DNA from: Halapricum hydrolyticum
GTDB taxonomy: Archaea; Halobacteriota; Halobacteria; Halobacteriales; Haloarculaceae
Assembly (NCBI GenBank): GCA_025517565.1
Contig: JAOPKD010000001.1
Coordinates: forward strand, 186,001 to 250,000
Reading direction: 5' to 3'
Length of the DNA stretch: 64,000 nt
The stretch's first letter is position 1. Each line of letters starts with the position of its first letter. The translations under genes and the position numbers were made by a program. The notes under the pieces were generated by a model. It was not told the origin of the DNA and did not search any database. It was given only the letters and a program-made list of their open reading frames with translations. Of this stretch, positions 19,961 to 29,095 are shown piece by piece.

Positions 19961-20185
19961 GTGAGTCCTGAGGACGTCGTCGACTATCAGCCGCCGCGCC
20001 TTCCCGAGGGATGGGCCGTCGACGACGAGCACGCGACAGTCGGCATGCGTGTCTCGGCGGCCGGCCACGAGGGAGCGCTCGCGAGCGTGTGGCTGTACGA
20101 GGGCGATCCCGAGCGGGCCGACGTCGTCACCGACGCCGGGCTGGTCAATGTCGCCTGGGATCGGCTTGAGGTGATCGGCCGATGA
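19961..20185 (+). CDS. Small provirus protein upstream of the DUF6884 gene
   Basis: A 74-residue acidic protein beginning MSPEDVVDYQPPRLPEG. Predicted strands (HATVGMRVSAAG, LASVWLYEG) suggest a compact beta-rich fold. The GTG at 19961 is preferred to the GTG at 19952 because the protein then starts with the MS pattern seen in its neighbours. It overlaps the next gene by 4 bp (ATGA). Confidence 0.55.
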   Translation: MSPEDVVDYQPPRLPEGWAVDDEHATVGMRVSAAGHEGALASVWLYEGDPERADVVTDAGLVNVAWDRLEVIGR

Positions 20186-20817
20186 GCGAGCGCTGTCTTG
20201 GGTGTGGGTCTCGACTCTCGCCCGAAGGTGGCCTCGAGTCCGCTTTCGTTCACGAGGACGGCCAGTACTGTCGCGATTGCGTCGCGACCCCCCGGATCGC
20301 GATCGTCGGGTGCGGATCCGCAAAGCAAGATCTCGACGACGGCGAGACCGTGCCCGCAAAAGAGCTGTACACGTCGAATTACTTCCAGCTGAAGCGAGAG
20401 TACGCCGAAACTTGTTGCGACGAGTGGTTGATCCTCTCGGCAGAGCACGGGCTAATCCACCCTGACGACGAGATCGAGGCTTACGACGCTTCCCTCGATC
20501 CGCAATCAGACAGCTACATCGGTGATTACGAGGCCGGCCGATGGTCCGTATTGACAGCGGGGGAGATCCAGACGTCGCTGTCGTTTCGGGCGATTCACGC
20601 CCATTACGTCGTCTTAGTCGGTGAAACGTATCTTCAGCACATCGAGGAGACGCTCACGAACGAGGCGCGGCACATCGAATTTCCGTTTCGCGACGACGAC
20701 CTCGGCGGGATCGGCGATCAAATGCGGTGGTTGCGCGAGGAGATCGACAATTACCACCCGCCGGGCCAGGCCGAGCTCGAGCACTACGCTGTTACCGACG
20801 GGGGTGAGTCGACGTGA
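20182..20817 (+). CDS. Zinc-finger plus DUF6884-like protein
   Basis: A 211-residue protein. Residues 5-8 (CLGC) and about 30-33 (CRDC) form a small zinc finger. From residue 37 a YaaA/DUF6884-like domain follows, with IAIVGCGSAKQDLDDG, the AKELYTSNYFQLKR segment and the signature WLILSAEHGLIHPDDEIEAYD. Such domains are common in phages and plasmids and may bind DNA or modified bases; the activity is not known. It sits directly upstream of the replication candidate, with a 4-bp overlap. Confidence 0.72.
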   Translation: MSERCLGCGSRLSPEGGLESAFVHEDGQYCRDCVATPRIAIVGCGSAKQDLDDGETVPAKELYTSNYFQLKREYAETCCDEWLILSAEHGLIHPDDEIEAYDASLDPQSDSYIGDYEAGRWSVLTAGEIQTSLSFRAIHAHYVVLVGETYLQHIEETLTNEARHIEFPFRDDDLGGIGDQMRWLREEIDNYHPPGQAELEHYAVTDGGEST

Positions 20818-22445
20818 GCCAGCACCCCGTCGCCCTCGAGACACACGGGCTCGGGTTGAAACTGCTGTTCGACGAGCACGGGCTTAGTCCGTACTGGGGC
20901 GTCGTGAGTGTCTTCGAGCCCGACCAGGCGGACTACCTCGAGCCGTTCGACGCGATCGGCGAGACGTGGGACGTCGTGAAGTCGAACCAGTGGAAGGGGC
21001 AGATCGCCCCGCCCGAGGATCAGGACTTCGAGCACGGCATGTACGAGTACAGCTACACCGTCGAAGCGCTCGACGAGATCGGCGACAAAGACGCCGTGAT
21101 TCAGTTTCGGCCCGGGTTTCCGAACACAAAAAACGTCAATTCGGATGAGGATATGCAGGCGCTTCCCGACGATCTCCCCGAGTCTGTCCGTGTACAGCTG
21201 ATCACGACAAACCTCGAGCCGAGCGAGGCGCGCGAGCTCCTGGTCGCGTTCGCCGAGCATATCGGCCTCAATCGCGAGTACTTCACCGGCGAGCCCCACG
21301 AGTTCTCTCGGGCCTATCAGATCGAGCGCTACGTCCGCCTGGCGCGCCAGGCCAGCGAGGACCGGATCGTCGGCGCCGGCGGGATCCTCGACCAGCTGGC
21401 CGACGTCGCGAGCGATCAGCGCGGCCGCGGTGCGTACAAGTGGGATCACGAGGAGATCGTCGGCCACTACCAGAGTGTCGCGACCGATCCCGACACCTGG
21501 GCCATGCTGTTGCCTGATCGAGACGGGCGCGAGCACGGGAAGCGGATCAAAAACTACCACCCGGCGAATCCGCGCGGCGAGGCCAGCGGTGATCCGTTGA
21601 GTCACCCGAAGCTCGAGGTCGCGCTGTCGAACGAGTACGATCCCGAGGGCGCCGTCCCGATCGACGCGCTCCAGGACGTCCTCAAGGAGCTCGACGAGAC
21701 GCTGTATAACGTCGTTCACTGGGCCGGCCTTCCCCTGGGCCCGGATGCGGGGGTGTGGATCTCGACGGATCCGTACTTCGGCGTCGAGCCCGCTGACGTC
21801 GAGCCGAGCCTTCGAGAGAATCCGTTGCCGGAGTTGCGCGACGAGATCGAGAAGCACGCCGAGACCGAGTTGATCCGCACCGAGTTGAGTCCGACACAAG
21901 AGGAGTTGCTGACTGTGCTGACCGACGGCGGCGCCATGCACTACGAGGAGCTCGCTGACGAGGCCGAGAGCGGGACGTCGACCGTGTACCGGCTCGTCGA
22001 TAAGTTGCGGTCGCTGTTGCGCACCGACGACGGGATCGTCGACTTTGCCGATAACGTGACGCGCGATCACGTCCGGTCGATCGTCGACAAAGTCCGCGAG
22101 ACGGCCGACTGGGCCACTCAGTCGATCCGCCAGGTGGCCGAGGAGCACGACCTTCTGCGGCGCGACGACGGCCCGCTGACCGAGTGGCTTCGACGTCACG
22201 GCGTCCAGGTGATCAAGCAGCGTCCCGAGCTCGAGCTCGAGATCTCGAAGCCACTGTCCGACACCGAGATCCGCCAGATCCTCCGCGCCGGGCTCGACGC
22301 CGCCGAGCGCTCGAGCCTGCTGACGCGACGCTTCGAGAACGCAACGATCACCTGGCGCGACACCGACGGCAACGAGTACCCCGACCGTCGCGTCGTCGTC
22401 GGCGGGAAGATCCTCGGGAAAGGTCACTATCGAGCCCTCCGGTAG
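20814..22445 (+). CDS. Winged-helix protein, candidate provirus replication initiator
   Basis: A 543-residue protein starting with GTG. The N-terminal 300 residues have no motif I recognise. Residues about 360-430 look like a winged helix-turn-helix (EELLTVLTDGGAMHYEELAD, then STVYRLVDKLRSLLR). Betapleolipovirus genomes carry a large winged-helix protein thought to start replication, and this gene has the matching size and position; that role is inferred. An origin-like inverted repeat follows in the next intergenic region. It is the last gene of the rightward operon. Confidence 0.6.
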   Translation: MSQHPVALETHGLGLKLLFDEHGLSPYWGVVSVFEPDQADYLEPFDAIGETWDVVKSNQWKGQIAPPEDQDFEHGMYEYSYTVEALDEIGDKDAVIQFRPGFPNTKNVNSDEDMQALPDDLPESVRVQLITTNLEPSEARELLVAFAEHIGLNREYFTGEPHEFSRAYQIERYVRLARQASEDRIVGAGGILDQLADVASDQRGRGAYKWDHEEIVGHYQSVATDPDTWAMLLPDRDGREHGKRIKNYHPANPRGEASGDPLSHPKLEVALSNEYDPEGAVPIDALQDVLKELDETLYNVVHWAGLPLGPDAGVWISTDPYFGVEPADVEPSLRENPLPELRDEIEKHAETELIRTELSPTQEELLTVLTDGGAMHYEELADEAESGTSTVYRLVDKLRSLLRTDDGIVDFADNVTRDHVRSIVDKVRETADWATQSIRQVAEEHDLLRRDDGPLTEWLRRHGVQVIKQRPELELEISKPLSDTEIRQILRAGLDAAERSSLLTRRFENATITWRDTDGNEYPDRRVVVGGKILGKGHYRALR

Positions 22446-22887
22446 CGGGTTACTCGGTAGTGGCAACACCGGCCAACACCCTTTTTTCCACAACCATATC
22501 TGAGTTAAAACGCTCGAGAAGTACAACCCCAGTTTCACTTAGCGCGCTCGAGCCGTGGCCTTCGCGACCGCGGCGGTCGTCGCGTTCTCAGCGCCCGGGC
22601 AAGGGGCCTTAGGGGGTGTGGGTAAGCCCACAATAGCAAAATACCCACACTCCCTCGCTGGCGCTCGGTCGTTCGGACCGCACCGACCGCGCCGCAATAC
22701 CACCGCACTTGATAAGCCGGGCCGAGCGTAGCCGGCCGTAGAAATATTTTCTTTCTGATAACTCTGCCAAGCAACCGGGTGCGAGATTATCGAGAGAAAC
22801 CCCCGCTATGCGCCCGCGTGTAAAAACTGTAATCGGGGGGCGCCCCCAGCCACCCACCCTCGGGCGATCGGGCCGCGGTCTGTCAGA
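22446..22887. other. Gene-free region between convergent operons, candidate origin
   Basis: This region of 442 bp separates the replication candidate from the NTPase gene. It contains the perfect inverted repeat GTGTGGGTA (22616-22624) and TACCCACAC (22642-22650), a short AT-rich patch (aaatattttctttctgata, near 22742) and a G/C tract around 22840. Such features fit a viral replication origin or a double terminator. No coding sequence is evident. Confidence 0.45.
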
Positions 22888-23970
22888 TCACGGCCGGTCG
22901 ACGTCGACAAAATCATGGTCGCCGTCTTTCCACTCGCGCACGCGCTCACCCACCCAGTACTCGCCGTACTCGACCAGGCCGGCGGCGTCCTCGTAGGTCA
23001 TGTCCTGCTCGACGTGGGCCCGTACAACCGTCTCGATCGCCTGCTGTTTCTTCGCTTTGTCGAGATCGACCGACTCGGCCTCGTCCTCGTCGTAGGCTTC
23101 CTCGATGGTAAACTCGCTGGGCTCGTACTCGGCGTACGTCTCGGCGGTGTCGGTGAGGCCCTGGAAGCTACCAGCCTCGTCCCACGTATCTTTCCCGCCC
23201 TCGCTGTCGAGCAGGCGCGCTTTGTCCGGCTGGTCTTGGTGTGGCTTCTCGATCCCGAAGCTCGCGACGCGCCGGATCGGCTTCGCGACCTTCTTGCGAG
23301 TGTGGCCGACCAGCAGCGCCGATCCCTTTTTCGCGTACTTGCCGTGTCGGCGTTCCTTCTTGCGGATAAAGAGCAGCGCGTCGGAGAAGGCCTCGGCCTG
23401 TTTCGAGCCCTTCCCGAAGCCCGAGAGTTCCTGGGCGACCTCGTCGATCAGCGCGAGGACCGGCCCCTCGATCGAGCCCATTGCCTCGAGCATTTCGGTG
23501 TCGCTGGTAAACTGGCGGTCGAAGCCCGAATACGACGTGTTGCCGATCACGGCGCCGCCAGTCCGCGCCTGCCAGGCGCTCGCGACGTCGAACGTTGTTG
23601 CGGTCTTCCCGGCGCCCGGCGGCCCGAACATGATCCCGACCGCGCCTTCGCTCTCGAGACGACTCGCGACCTGGCCGTAGAAGTCCCGGCCGTCCTGGGC
23701 CTGGTTCGTGAGGCCGGTCGCGGCTTTCATCTGGTTGACCGACGACGAGCCGACGGCCGTGTCGATCGTGTCCGTCGAGTAGTTCGCGATAATCTCGCGG
23801 CCGATCCGCGTTTCTTCGACCGGGACGTCGAGCAGTGAGTCGTAGTAGTTCAGCAGCGCCCGGCCGCGATCGTCGTCGATCAGACCGGCGAAGGATCGGA
23901 CCGACTCGGCTGGCCCGCCGCGTAGTTCCGTCCCGATCTCGGCCGCGGCGAAGGCTGATCCGTCACCCAT
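22888..23970 (-). CDS. P-loop NTPase (pleolipovirus VP8-like candidate)
   Basis: A 360-residue protein with Walker A FGPPGAGKT (about residue 118) and Walker B GPVLALIDEVAQE. A basic stretch (IRKKERRHGKYAKKGSALLVGHTRKK) follows, as in packaging or assembly ATPases. Pleolipoviruses encode a conserved VP8-type NTPase at the downstream end of the structural operon, which is where this gene lies. The start ATG 23970 (MGDGSAFAAAEIG) overlaps the previous gene by 8 bp; the longer frame to 24279 is not used because it lies in that gene. Confidence 0.75.
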   Translation of the reverse strand: MGDGSAFAAAEIGTELRGGPAESVRSFAGLIDDDRGRALLNYYDSLLDVPVEETRIGREIIANYSTDTIDTAVGSSSVNQMKAATGLTNQAQDGRDFYGQVASRLESEGAVGIMFGPPGAGKTATTFDVASAWQARTGGAVIGNTSYSGFDRQFTSDTEMLEAMGSIEGPVLALIDEVAQELSGFGKGSKQAEAFSDALLFIRKKERRHGKYAKKGSALLVGHTRKKVAKPIRRVASFGIEKPHQDQPDKARLLDSEGGKDTWDEAGSFQGLTDTAETYAEYEPSEFTIEEAYDEDEAESVDLDKAKKQQAIETVVRAHVEQDMTYEDAAGLVEYGEYWVGERVREWKDGDHDFVDVDRP

Positions 23971-24811
23971 CGGCCTCACCGGCCAGGGCGGCCTTGAGTC
24001 CCTCGAGCGTGTCGTCGCCGTCGTCGTCGGGACTGTCGCCGTTTTCCTTCGGGCCCGGTCGCGGCGCGTCGGGCGGGCGCTCGCGCTCGCTCGCGCCATT
24101 GGCCGGGTGGATCTCGTCGGGAATGTGCTCGTCGACGATCTCGTCGATCGAGCGCGACCCGCCGAGATCGGGCGCCAGGTGATCGTCGAGGATCGCCTGT
24201 TGAGCCTCGGCGCGCTCTTTGTCGAGCTCGCGAATGATCCCGCGGATCCGCCGGCGAAGCTCGCGAGCCTCGGCGGCATCGGGCTCGAGGTCTTCCCGCA
24301 GCTCGCGGATCGCCGCCAGGGCGTCGTCGACGGTCGCGTGTGACGCGAGGGCGCTTCCCGGCGGCGCTTCTCGCCAGTTGCCGACCGCCCAGTTGAGCTC
24401 AGGGTCGTACTCGCGGACCTCGTAGACGCGCCGAGGCGAATTGTCCCACTGATAGAGGTCGCCGCCGGCGATCCACATGTCCTCGAAGGCTTCTTCCGAG
24501 AGTTCGTAGATCGCGCCGCCGCCCGGATCGTCGGCCTGGAATTCGACGAGGAGGATCCCGTCTTTCTCAGGGACGAGCTCGAGGATACTTTTCGCCGCGC
24601 GTTTCCCGCCGAAGTACGCGGCCGCCGCGGCGACGCCGGCGGCGGGCCACCACGACGGGATCCCGACGCTCGGGAGGTTCCCGGTCGCGTACAGGCCCGC
24701 GAGAATCACGACGGCCAGGTAGGACGCCCGCCGGTTGTTGCCGACGACCTCGCGCGCGGTCGCGATTGGGGCGACGATCCAGCCCGGGACGCGACTGTCG
24801 CTCGAGGTCAT
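23963..24811 (-). CDS. Provirus membrane protein with coiled-coil domain
   Basis: A 282-residue protein. Two hydrophobic helices lie near the N-terminus (about residues 26-68), followed by a soluble domain with a charged helical stretch rich in Glu, Arg and Ala (RELREDLEPDAAEARELRRR, about 165-190) and an acidic C-terminus. No family was recognised. ATG 24811 overlaps the upstream stop as ATGA and is preferred over GTG 24820. The position between the spike gene and the NTPase gene matches the conserved but uncharacterised proteins of pleolipoviruses. Confidence 0.65.
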   Translation of the reverse strand: MTSSDSRVPGWIVAPIATAREVVGNNRRASYLAVVILAGLYATGNLPSVGIPSWWPAAGVAAAAAYFGGKRAAKSILELVPEKDGILLVEFQADDPGGGAIYELSEEAFEDMWIAGGDLYQWDNSPRRVYEVREYDPELNWAVGNWREAPPGSALASHATVDDALAAIRELREDLEPDAAEARELRRRIRGIIRELDKERAEAQQAILDDHLAPDLGGSRSIDEIVDEHIPDEIHPANGASERERPPDAPRPGPKENGDSPDDDGDDTLEGLKAALAGEADG

Positions 24812-25065
24812 GCGCGCCACCTCCGTTCGTCCCAGACAGCGACCGCCAAGAAGTACGCCAGAAGTGCCGCCGCGGCGACGATGACCTGCAGTGAGCCGTC
24901 GATGTCGGCACGCAGACCGTAGGCCCCCAAGAGGGCGAGGCCGGCAGCGATCGCCGTCATTGTGTCAAGCGCCGGGTCGTAGTAGCGGCCGTACAGCGTT
25001 CGCATGGCCGCCGACCAGCGGTCTGGAATGAACGCCGGTGGATCGCCAGGTGGCTGGTCCTTCAT
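24808..25065 (-). CDS. Small provirus membrane protein
   Basis: An 85-residue protein with two predicted membrane helices (about residues 36-53 and 60-78) and a short cytoplasmic tail WDERRWRA. The ATG at 25065 overlaps the preceding stop, and its own stop overlaps the next start. Probably part of the virion or its assembly machinery. Confidence 0.65.
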   Translation of the reverse strand: MKDQPPGDPPAFIPDRWSAAMRTLYGRYYDPALDTMTAIAAGLALLGAYGLRADIDGSLQVIVAAAALLAYFLAVAVWDERRWRA

Positions 25066-25673
25066 GCGATCCGTTCCCTCCGTTCGCCCTCATGATCGTC
25101 GCGATAGGAGCGCGCGGTCAGCGCGAAGGCCATGCCCGCGCCGCCGATCGCCGCTAGGCCGATCAGCAGCGAGGCCGTCCCGAAGGGGATCGGGCCCCGC
25201 TCGACGACGTCGCCCGACTGTAAGACCAGCGCGTCGCCGCGCTCGACGGACTCGGGCGTCGAGAGCAGCGCCGCGGCCGTCCCGCTCGAGCGTTCCTCGA
25301 GAGCGATCTCGATCGTCGTCGTCTCGTCGGGCAACAGTCGGACCTGCTTGTAGGAGATCTCGGTCGCGCCGCCCGAGTCCATCTCGAGCATTTCGACCAG
25401 CGTCAGCGTCGTCGGCGTGTCGCCGCGCCAGGTGGCTTTGACCGTCATGACGTCCCCGTCGTACTCGTAGGAGTGAACGACGAGATCGCCCAGCTGCTCG
25501 ACGACGTCCGTGCCTTCGGGCGTGGGTGTCGGCGTCGGGGTACCGTCGCCGGGGAGTTCTTGGGCGCTCGCGCTCGCGGCCAGGAACGCGAGCCCGAGGA
25601 AGACCAGCAGCAGCGTGACTGTGATAATTAGCGTCTCTGCGACTCGCCGTGAAGTACGTAGGTGTGGCGTCAT
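25062..25673 (-). CDS. Secreted, membrane-anchored provirus protein
   Basis: A 203-residue protein with an N-terminal signal helix (ETLIITVTLLLVFLGLAFLA) and a likely cleavage site after ASASA. A Thr/Pro linker (PTPTPTPEG) leads into a beta-rich extracellular domain, and a C-terminal membrane helix (TASLLIGLAAIGGAGMAFAL) is followed by a basic tail. It lies directly downstream of the spike candidate and may be an accessory envelope protein. ATG 25673 is chosen because the signal helix begins soon after. Confidence 0.7.
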   Translation of the reverse strand: MTPHLRTSRRVAETLIITVTLLLVFLGLAFLAASASAQELPGDGTPTPTPTPEGTDVVEQLGDLVVHSYEYDGDVMTVKATWRGDTPTTLTLVEMLEMDSGGATEISYKQVRLLPDETTTIEIALEERSSGTAAALLSTPESVERGDALVLQSGDVVERGPIPFGTASLLIGLAAIGGAGMAFALTARSYRDDHEGERRERIA

Positions 25674-25696
25674 GGTTTTGATGAAAAAGAGTGGTA

Positions 25697-28342
25697 TCAG
25701 GACGTTGCGACGTTGAAGCCCGCGATCCCGAGCAGCACGACGATCGCCGCGCCGATCGGATCGGATGGCAGCCACGACGGCCAGAAGTCCGGCGGCCACC
25801 AACCGCCGTCGTCGCTCGAGCTTGTGAACAGCGACGTGTCGCCCTGCTCGTACCAGTCGCGGAAGGTGTCGCGGAAGTCCTGGACCTTGTACCAGTAGTC
25901 CGACCAGCTTTCCATATTGTCCTGATCGTAGTCCGGCGAGCCCCAGTCGCTCGTGTCCGTCGTGTCGATGTTGTTGCCGTCCTGGTCGGTCATAGACTCG
26001 ATTTTCAAGAGCCCGCTCATCAGCTTGTGCTCGGTCGAGCTCGAAGCGTCGTAGAAGTACGCGCCCGAGATCGTCCCAGCGACTGAGAGATCGGGTCGGA
26101 TGACCGGATTATATGGGATTGTAATAGACATAACGTAATTGGATTTAGAGAGGGACCAGCCCTGTGTGCCGTCCGATGGATCCAACGTAGTGACACCGCC
26201 CTGTGTTGCGACGTAGACGGACCCATCCGGGGAGAAAATCAGGTCCTTGACTGCATTAGAGATAGAGACAGACCACTCTTCCGTGCCATCATCGGAATCC
26301 AGCCGCTTAACTGTCGACGCGATAGTGACAATGAGGCCAGTTCCATCAGGCGTGACCTCAATGTTCGAGGGGTAGTCGGACAGACTCACTGACCAGTTCT
26401 CAGTCCCGTCAGACGGGGATAGAGAGACTACATTCTGTCCGACAGCAGCATAGACAGCACTACCGTCAGGGGCAGTAGCGACACCTTTGTTTGACTCATA
26501 TGTGGTATAATTCCAATTCTCAGTTCCGTCACTAGTAGCCAGAGATACAACCTTACCGTCGCTGCTTGTCGTCATCTCCGAACAAGCGGCGTAGAGAGAG
26601 GACCCATCAGGGGAGAGGCACAGATCATAGACCTGATTATCTGTCGTAAATCCCTCATATATCCACTGTTCCGTCCCGTCAGTGGCGTCGAGCTTGCGCG
26701 TTGAGTCCCCTTCTGCAACGTAGAGATATTGTCCGTCACGTCCAGCGGCGAGAGCTTCGACATCCTCAGGGTATCCAGTTACAGACCACTTTTGAGACAT
26801 GGAGTCCATGTCAATGGCGTAGAGATCGGGGCCAGCAGATACGAAGACTGTTCGGCCAGCGGGTCCGACCTCAATGGCCTTGACAACACCGCCTTGCCCA
26901 TCGCTCCAAAGTTCGTTCCCAGAGGTATCGACGCCAAGGAAGTTGTTGCCTGCCGTCCCTGCCAAAACGGTAGGATCGCAAACATACCTTGCACCAGCGT
27001 CGAGACCAGACGACGGGACAGACTCGGCAAAGAGTAGGCCCTCGTAAGTCGCGGCCTCGGCGTATTTTCCGGGGTAGATGTTACGGGTGCCCGAGTCGTC
27101 GGTAATGACAGACCGGCCGGTAAACCCGTTGTAGCCGGCTGACATCGACGCGAGTTTTGATAGATCCGGCTGGACGCGATCGAGCATCGACGTCAGCGCG
27201 AGGATGTAGGCGTCGGCGCTGGCGTCTTCGGTGCCGGCGAGTTCTTGCGCGAGGCCGTCGATCCCGCGGAGGTCGTTCGGCGTGATCCAGCCCTGGTCGA
27301 GCGCGTAGTAGATGTCTTCGACGAGGCTCAGGTAGTAGCCGTCTTTGACCTGCTGGGCCTGATCGTCGATCATTGAGCGGATCCGGACAAAGTCGTCGCG
27401 CAGCTGCATGACCTGGTAGCCGGCGAGATCAGCGTCGGGGACGTTTGGGATGTTGATCCCGCCATTCCAAGACGCATTTTCCCCGTCGATCGTCGCCGTA
27501 AGGTCGATCGTATCGTCGATGTGGCCCTCGAGGAAGTCGTAGGTGTTGACCGTCGTCTCGTAGTCGCCGTCGGAGACATCGCTCGAGTCCCACTCGATCT
27601 TGAAGTCCGGCAGGGCGATCTCGACCGTCGAGCCGTTTCGCAGCGAAACCTCGATCGGTTCGGACTGGTCGAGCAGCATCGACCACGAGCGCGTGCCGTA
27701 GGTCGGATGTTCGACGATCGGGCCACACCACGGATTGCTCGAGTTGTAGTCGTACTCGCCAGAGGCGATCACGGCCTCGGATCCGTTGTACAGCGCGCGG
27801 GCGATCTGTGAGAGGCTTTTCGCCGTCCGCACCCACAGATTGTGCTCGACGCGCTCGGCGTAGTAGTCGTCGATCTCGGCGTAGGCGTCGCTCTGGGCCT
27901 CGCTGGCCGATTTGCCGGCTTCCCAGGCGTCGGCGACGGCGTCGCGAGCGTTGATGTGCGCCTGGGTCATCGAGTCCGCGAGCGTGTTCTCCCACTCGAG
28001 GATCTGGAAGCCGTATTCGTCCATCTCGTCGTAGGCGCTGGCGTGTGCTTCGACCTGGTCCTTCTGGACGTCCGCGAGCATTTCGCGGTAGTCCTTGACC
28101 TTCGCACCGTACAGCGCGCCCGACGCGACGACGCCGCCGGCCATGACCGACGCGAGGGCGACCGTCGCGACGCCGATCGCGGCGTCGGCCTCGCCGACTG
28201 GGGAGATCTCGACGTCCTCGAGCGGGCCCGGGCGCGTCGTGATCGCGCCGACCGTCGCCGCGCCCGCGCCGGCTTTCAGTAGCGTCCGGCGAGAGACCCC
28301 ACCCGCATCCGGGGGTGGGCCCGACTGATTCTCAGTCGCCAT
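25697..28342 (-). CDS. Tat-exported spike candidate with beta-propeller domain (VP4-like)
   Basis: An 881-residue protein. The N-terminus holds a twin-arginine signal (SRRTLLKAGAGAATVG, about residues 17-32). Residues about 95-420 are helical and mixed. Residues about 430-750 contain repeats ending in DGTExW (for example SDGTENWSVS, DDGTEEWSVS and SDGTQGWSLS), the pattern of a PQQ-like beta-propeller. The C-terminus is a membrane helix (IGAAIVVLLGIAGFNV). This is the layout expected of a pleolipovirus spike: exported, anchored and receptor-binding. The propeller section (about 26,100-27,060) has lower GC and different codon use from the rest, suggesting exchange of the receptor-binding part. 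Confidence 0.78.
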   Translation of the reverse strand: MATENQSGPPPDAGGVSRRTLLKAGAGAATVGAITTRPGPLEDVEISPVGEADAAIGVATVALASVMAGGVVASGALYGAKVKDYREMLADVQKDQVEAHASAYDEMDEYGFQILEWENTLADSMTQAHINARDAVADAWEAGKSASEAQSDAYAEIDDYYAERVEHNLWVRTAKSLSQIARALYNGSEAVIASGEYDYNSSNPWCGPIVEHPTYGTRSWSMLLDQSEPIEVSLRNGSTVEIALPDFKIEWDSSDVSDGDYETTVNTYDFLEGHIDDTIDLTATIDGENASWNGGINIPNVPDADLAGYQVMQLRDDFVRIRSMIDDQAQQVKDGYYLSLVEDIYYALDQGWITPNDLRGIDGLAQELAGTEDASADAYILALTSMLDRVQPDLSKLASMSAGYNGFTGRSVITDDSGTRNIYPGKYAEAATYEGLLFAESVPSSGLDAGARYVCDPTVLAGTAGNNFLGVDTSGNELWSDGQGGVVKAIEVGPAGRTVFVSAGPDLYAIDMDSMSQKWSVTGYPEDVEALAAGRDGQYLYVAEGDSTRKLDATDGTEQWIYEGFTTDNQVYDLCLSPDGSSLYAACSEMTTSSDGKVVSLATSDGTENWNYTTYESNKGVATAPDGSAVYAAVGQNVVSLSPSDGTENWSVSLSDYPSNIEVTPDGTGLIVTIASTVKRLDSDDGTEEWSVSISNAVKDLIFSPDGSVYVATQGGVTTLDPSDGTQGWSLSKSNYVMSITIPYNPVIRPDLSVAGTISGAYFYDASSSTEHKLMSGLLKIESMTDQDGNNIDTTDTSDWGSPDYDQDNMESWSDYWYKVQDFRDTFRDWYEQGDTSLFTSSSDDGGWWPPDFWPSWLPSDPIGAAIVVLLGIAGFNVATS
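28298..28319. repeat. Variant copy of the provirus palindrome
   Basis: CCCACCC and GGGTGGG form a 7-bp stem around GCATCCGG. It resembles the CCCGCATGCGGG motif copies at 19201, 30393 and 35742 but has one altered core base. It lies inside the start of the spike gene and encodes PPPDAGG. Confidence 0.6.
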
Positions 28343-28345
28343 GTC

Positions 28346-29089
28346 TCAGTCCTCCCGTCGGACGTACAGATAGCCGAGGATCGCGACGATCACGACCGCG
28401 AGCACGACGCCCGTGTCCTGGCCGGCGATCGTGCCGCCGAGGATCGAGTCAGTCGAGCCGTCGTCGACGGTCGCGTAGGCGCCGTCGTAGGCGCTCGCGG
28501 GGTTGAACGTCGACGTGACCGTGAGCGTGTCGTTGACCAGGCCGTCCGTGTCGTTGAGAGTGAGCGTCTTGGTCGTGTCGGTGCCCGTGTAGTCGACGGT
28601 CGTGCGGTAGATCGACGAGCCCGTCGAGTCGGTGACGTTGACCGTCGCGGTCGCGTTCGTCGAGCCCTGGAACCCGAGGTCAACCGTCAGCGTCTCGGTC
28701 GTTGCGTCCTCGATCGTCGCCGTCCGCGAGGCGACCACGCGCGTCTCGGCGACGGTCGTGTTGGTCTCGTCTTCGGCCGTGACGTTGATCTCGTAGTCGC
28801 CGGCCTCGCTGGCTGACAGGGTGAACGTCTCGGTCGCGTTCATCGAAGAGATCGTTTGACTGTCGACGACGGTGCCGGAGCTGTTGACCAGCTCGGCGGT
28901 CGCGTTGATCGACGACGTCAGACTCGAGGAGTAGTCGACGTCGACCTCGACGGTGTCGTTGGTCGGGTCGTCGATCGTGACGTTTTCCGTCGCGACGACA
29001 GCGCCGCCGGTCGCGGTGAGTCCGACGATCGCGAGCGTCGCGAGCATAATCGCTGCGAGCGTGCCGTAAAGTTTGGTGTTCGTTTGCAT
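28346..29089 (-). CDS. Secreted, anchored Asn/Thr-rich surface protein
   Basis: A 247-residue protein with an N-terminal signal helix (LYGTLAAIMLATLAIVGLTA), a beta-rich ectodomain with more than ten N-x-S/T glycosylation sequons (for example ENVT, INAT, MNAT, TNTT), and a C-terminal membrane helix (TGVVLAVVIVAILGYLYV) followed by RRED. This resembles S-layer-like or virion surface proteins. It is located directly upstream of the spike gene, 3 bp away. Confidence 0.75.
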   Translation of the reverse strand: MQTNTKLYGTLAAIMLATLAIVGLTATGGAVVATENVTIDDPTNDTVEVDVDYSSSLTSSINATAELVNSSGTVVDSQTISSMNATETFTLSASEAGDYEINVTAEDETNTTVAETRVVASRTATIEDATTETLTVDLGFQGSTNATATVNVTDSTGSSIYRTTVDYTGTDTTKTLTLNDTDGLVNDTLTVTSTFNPASAYDGAYATVDDGSTDSILGGTIAGQDTGVVLAVVIVAILGYLYVRRED

Positions 29090-29095
29090 TGTGGA

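Noticed and set aside
19707..19964. 85-codon frame crossing the hairpin inside the rightward operon
   Set aside because: It starts with TTG, encodes a strongly basic Arg/Gly/Trp-rich protein unlike all neighbours and runs through a perfect 9-bp palindrome. The stop overlap with the next start is the only support.
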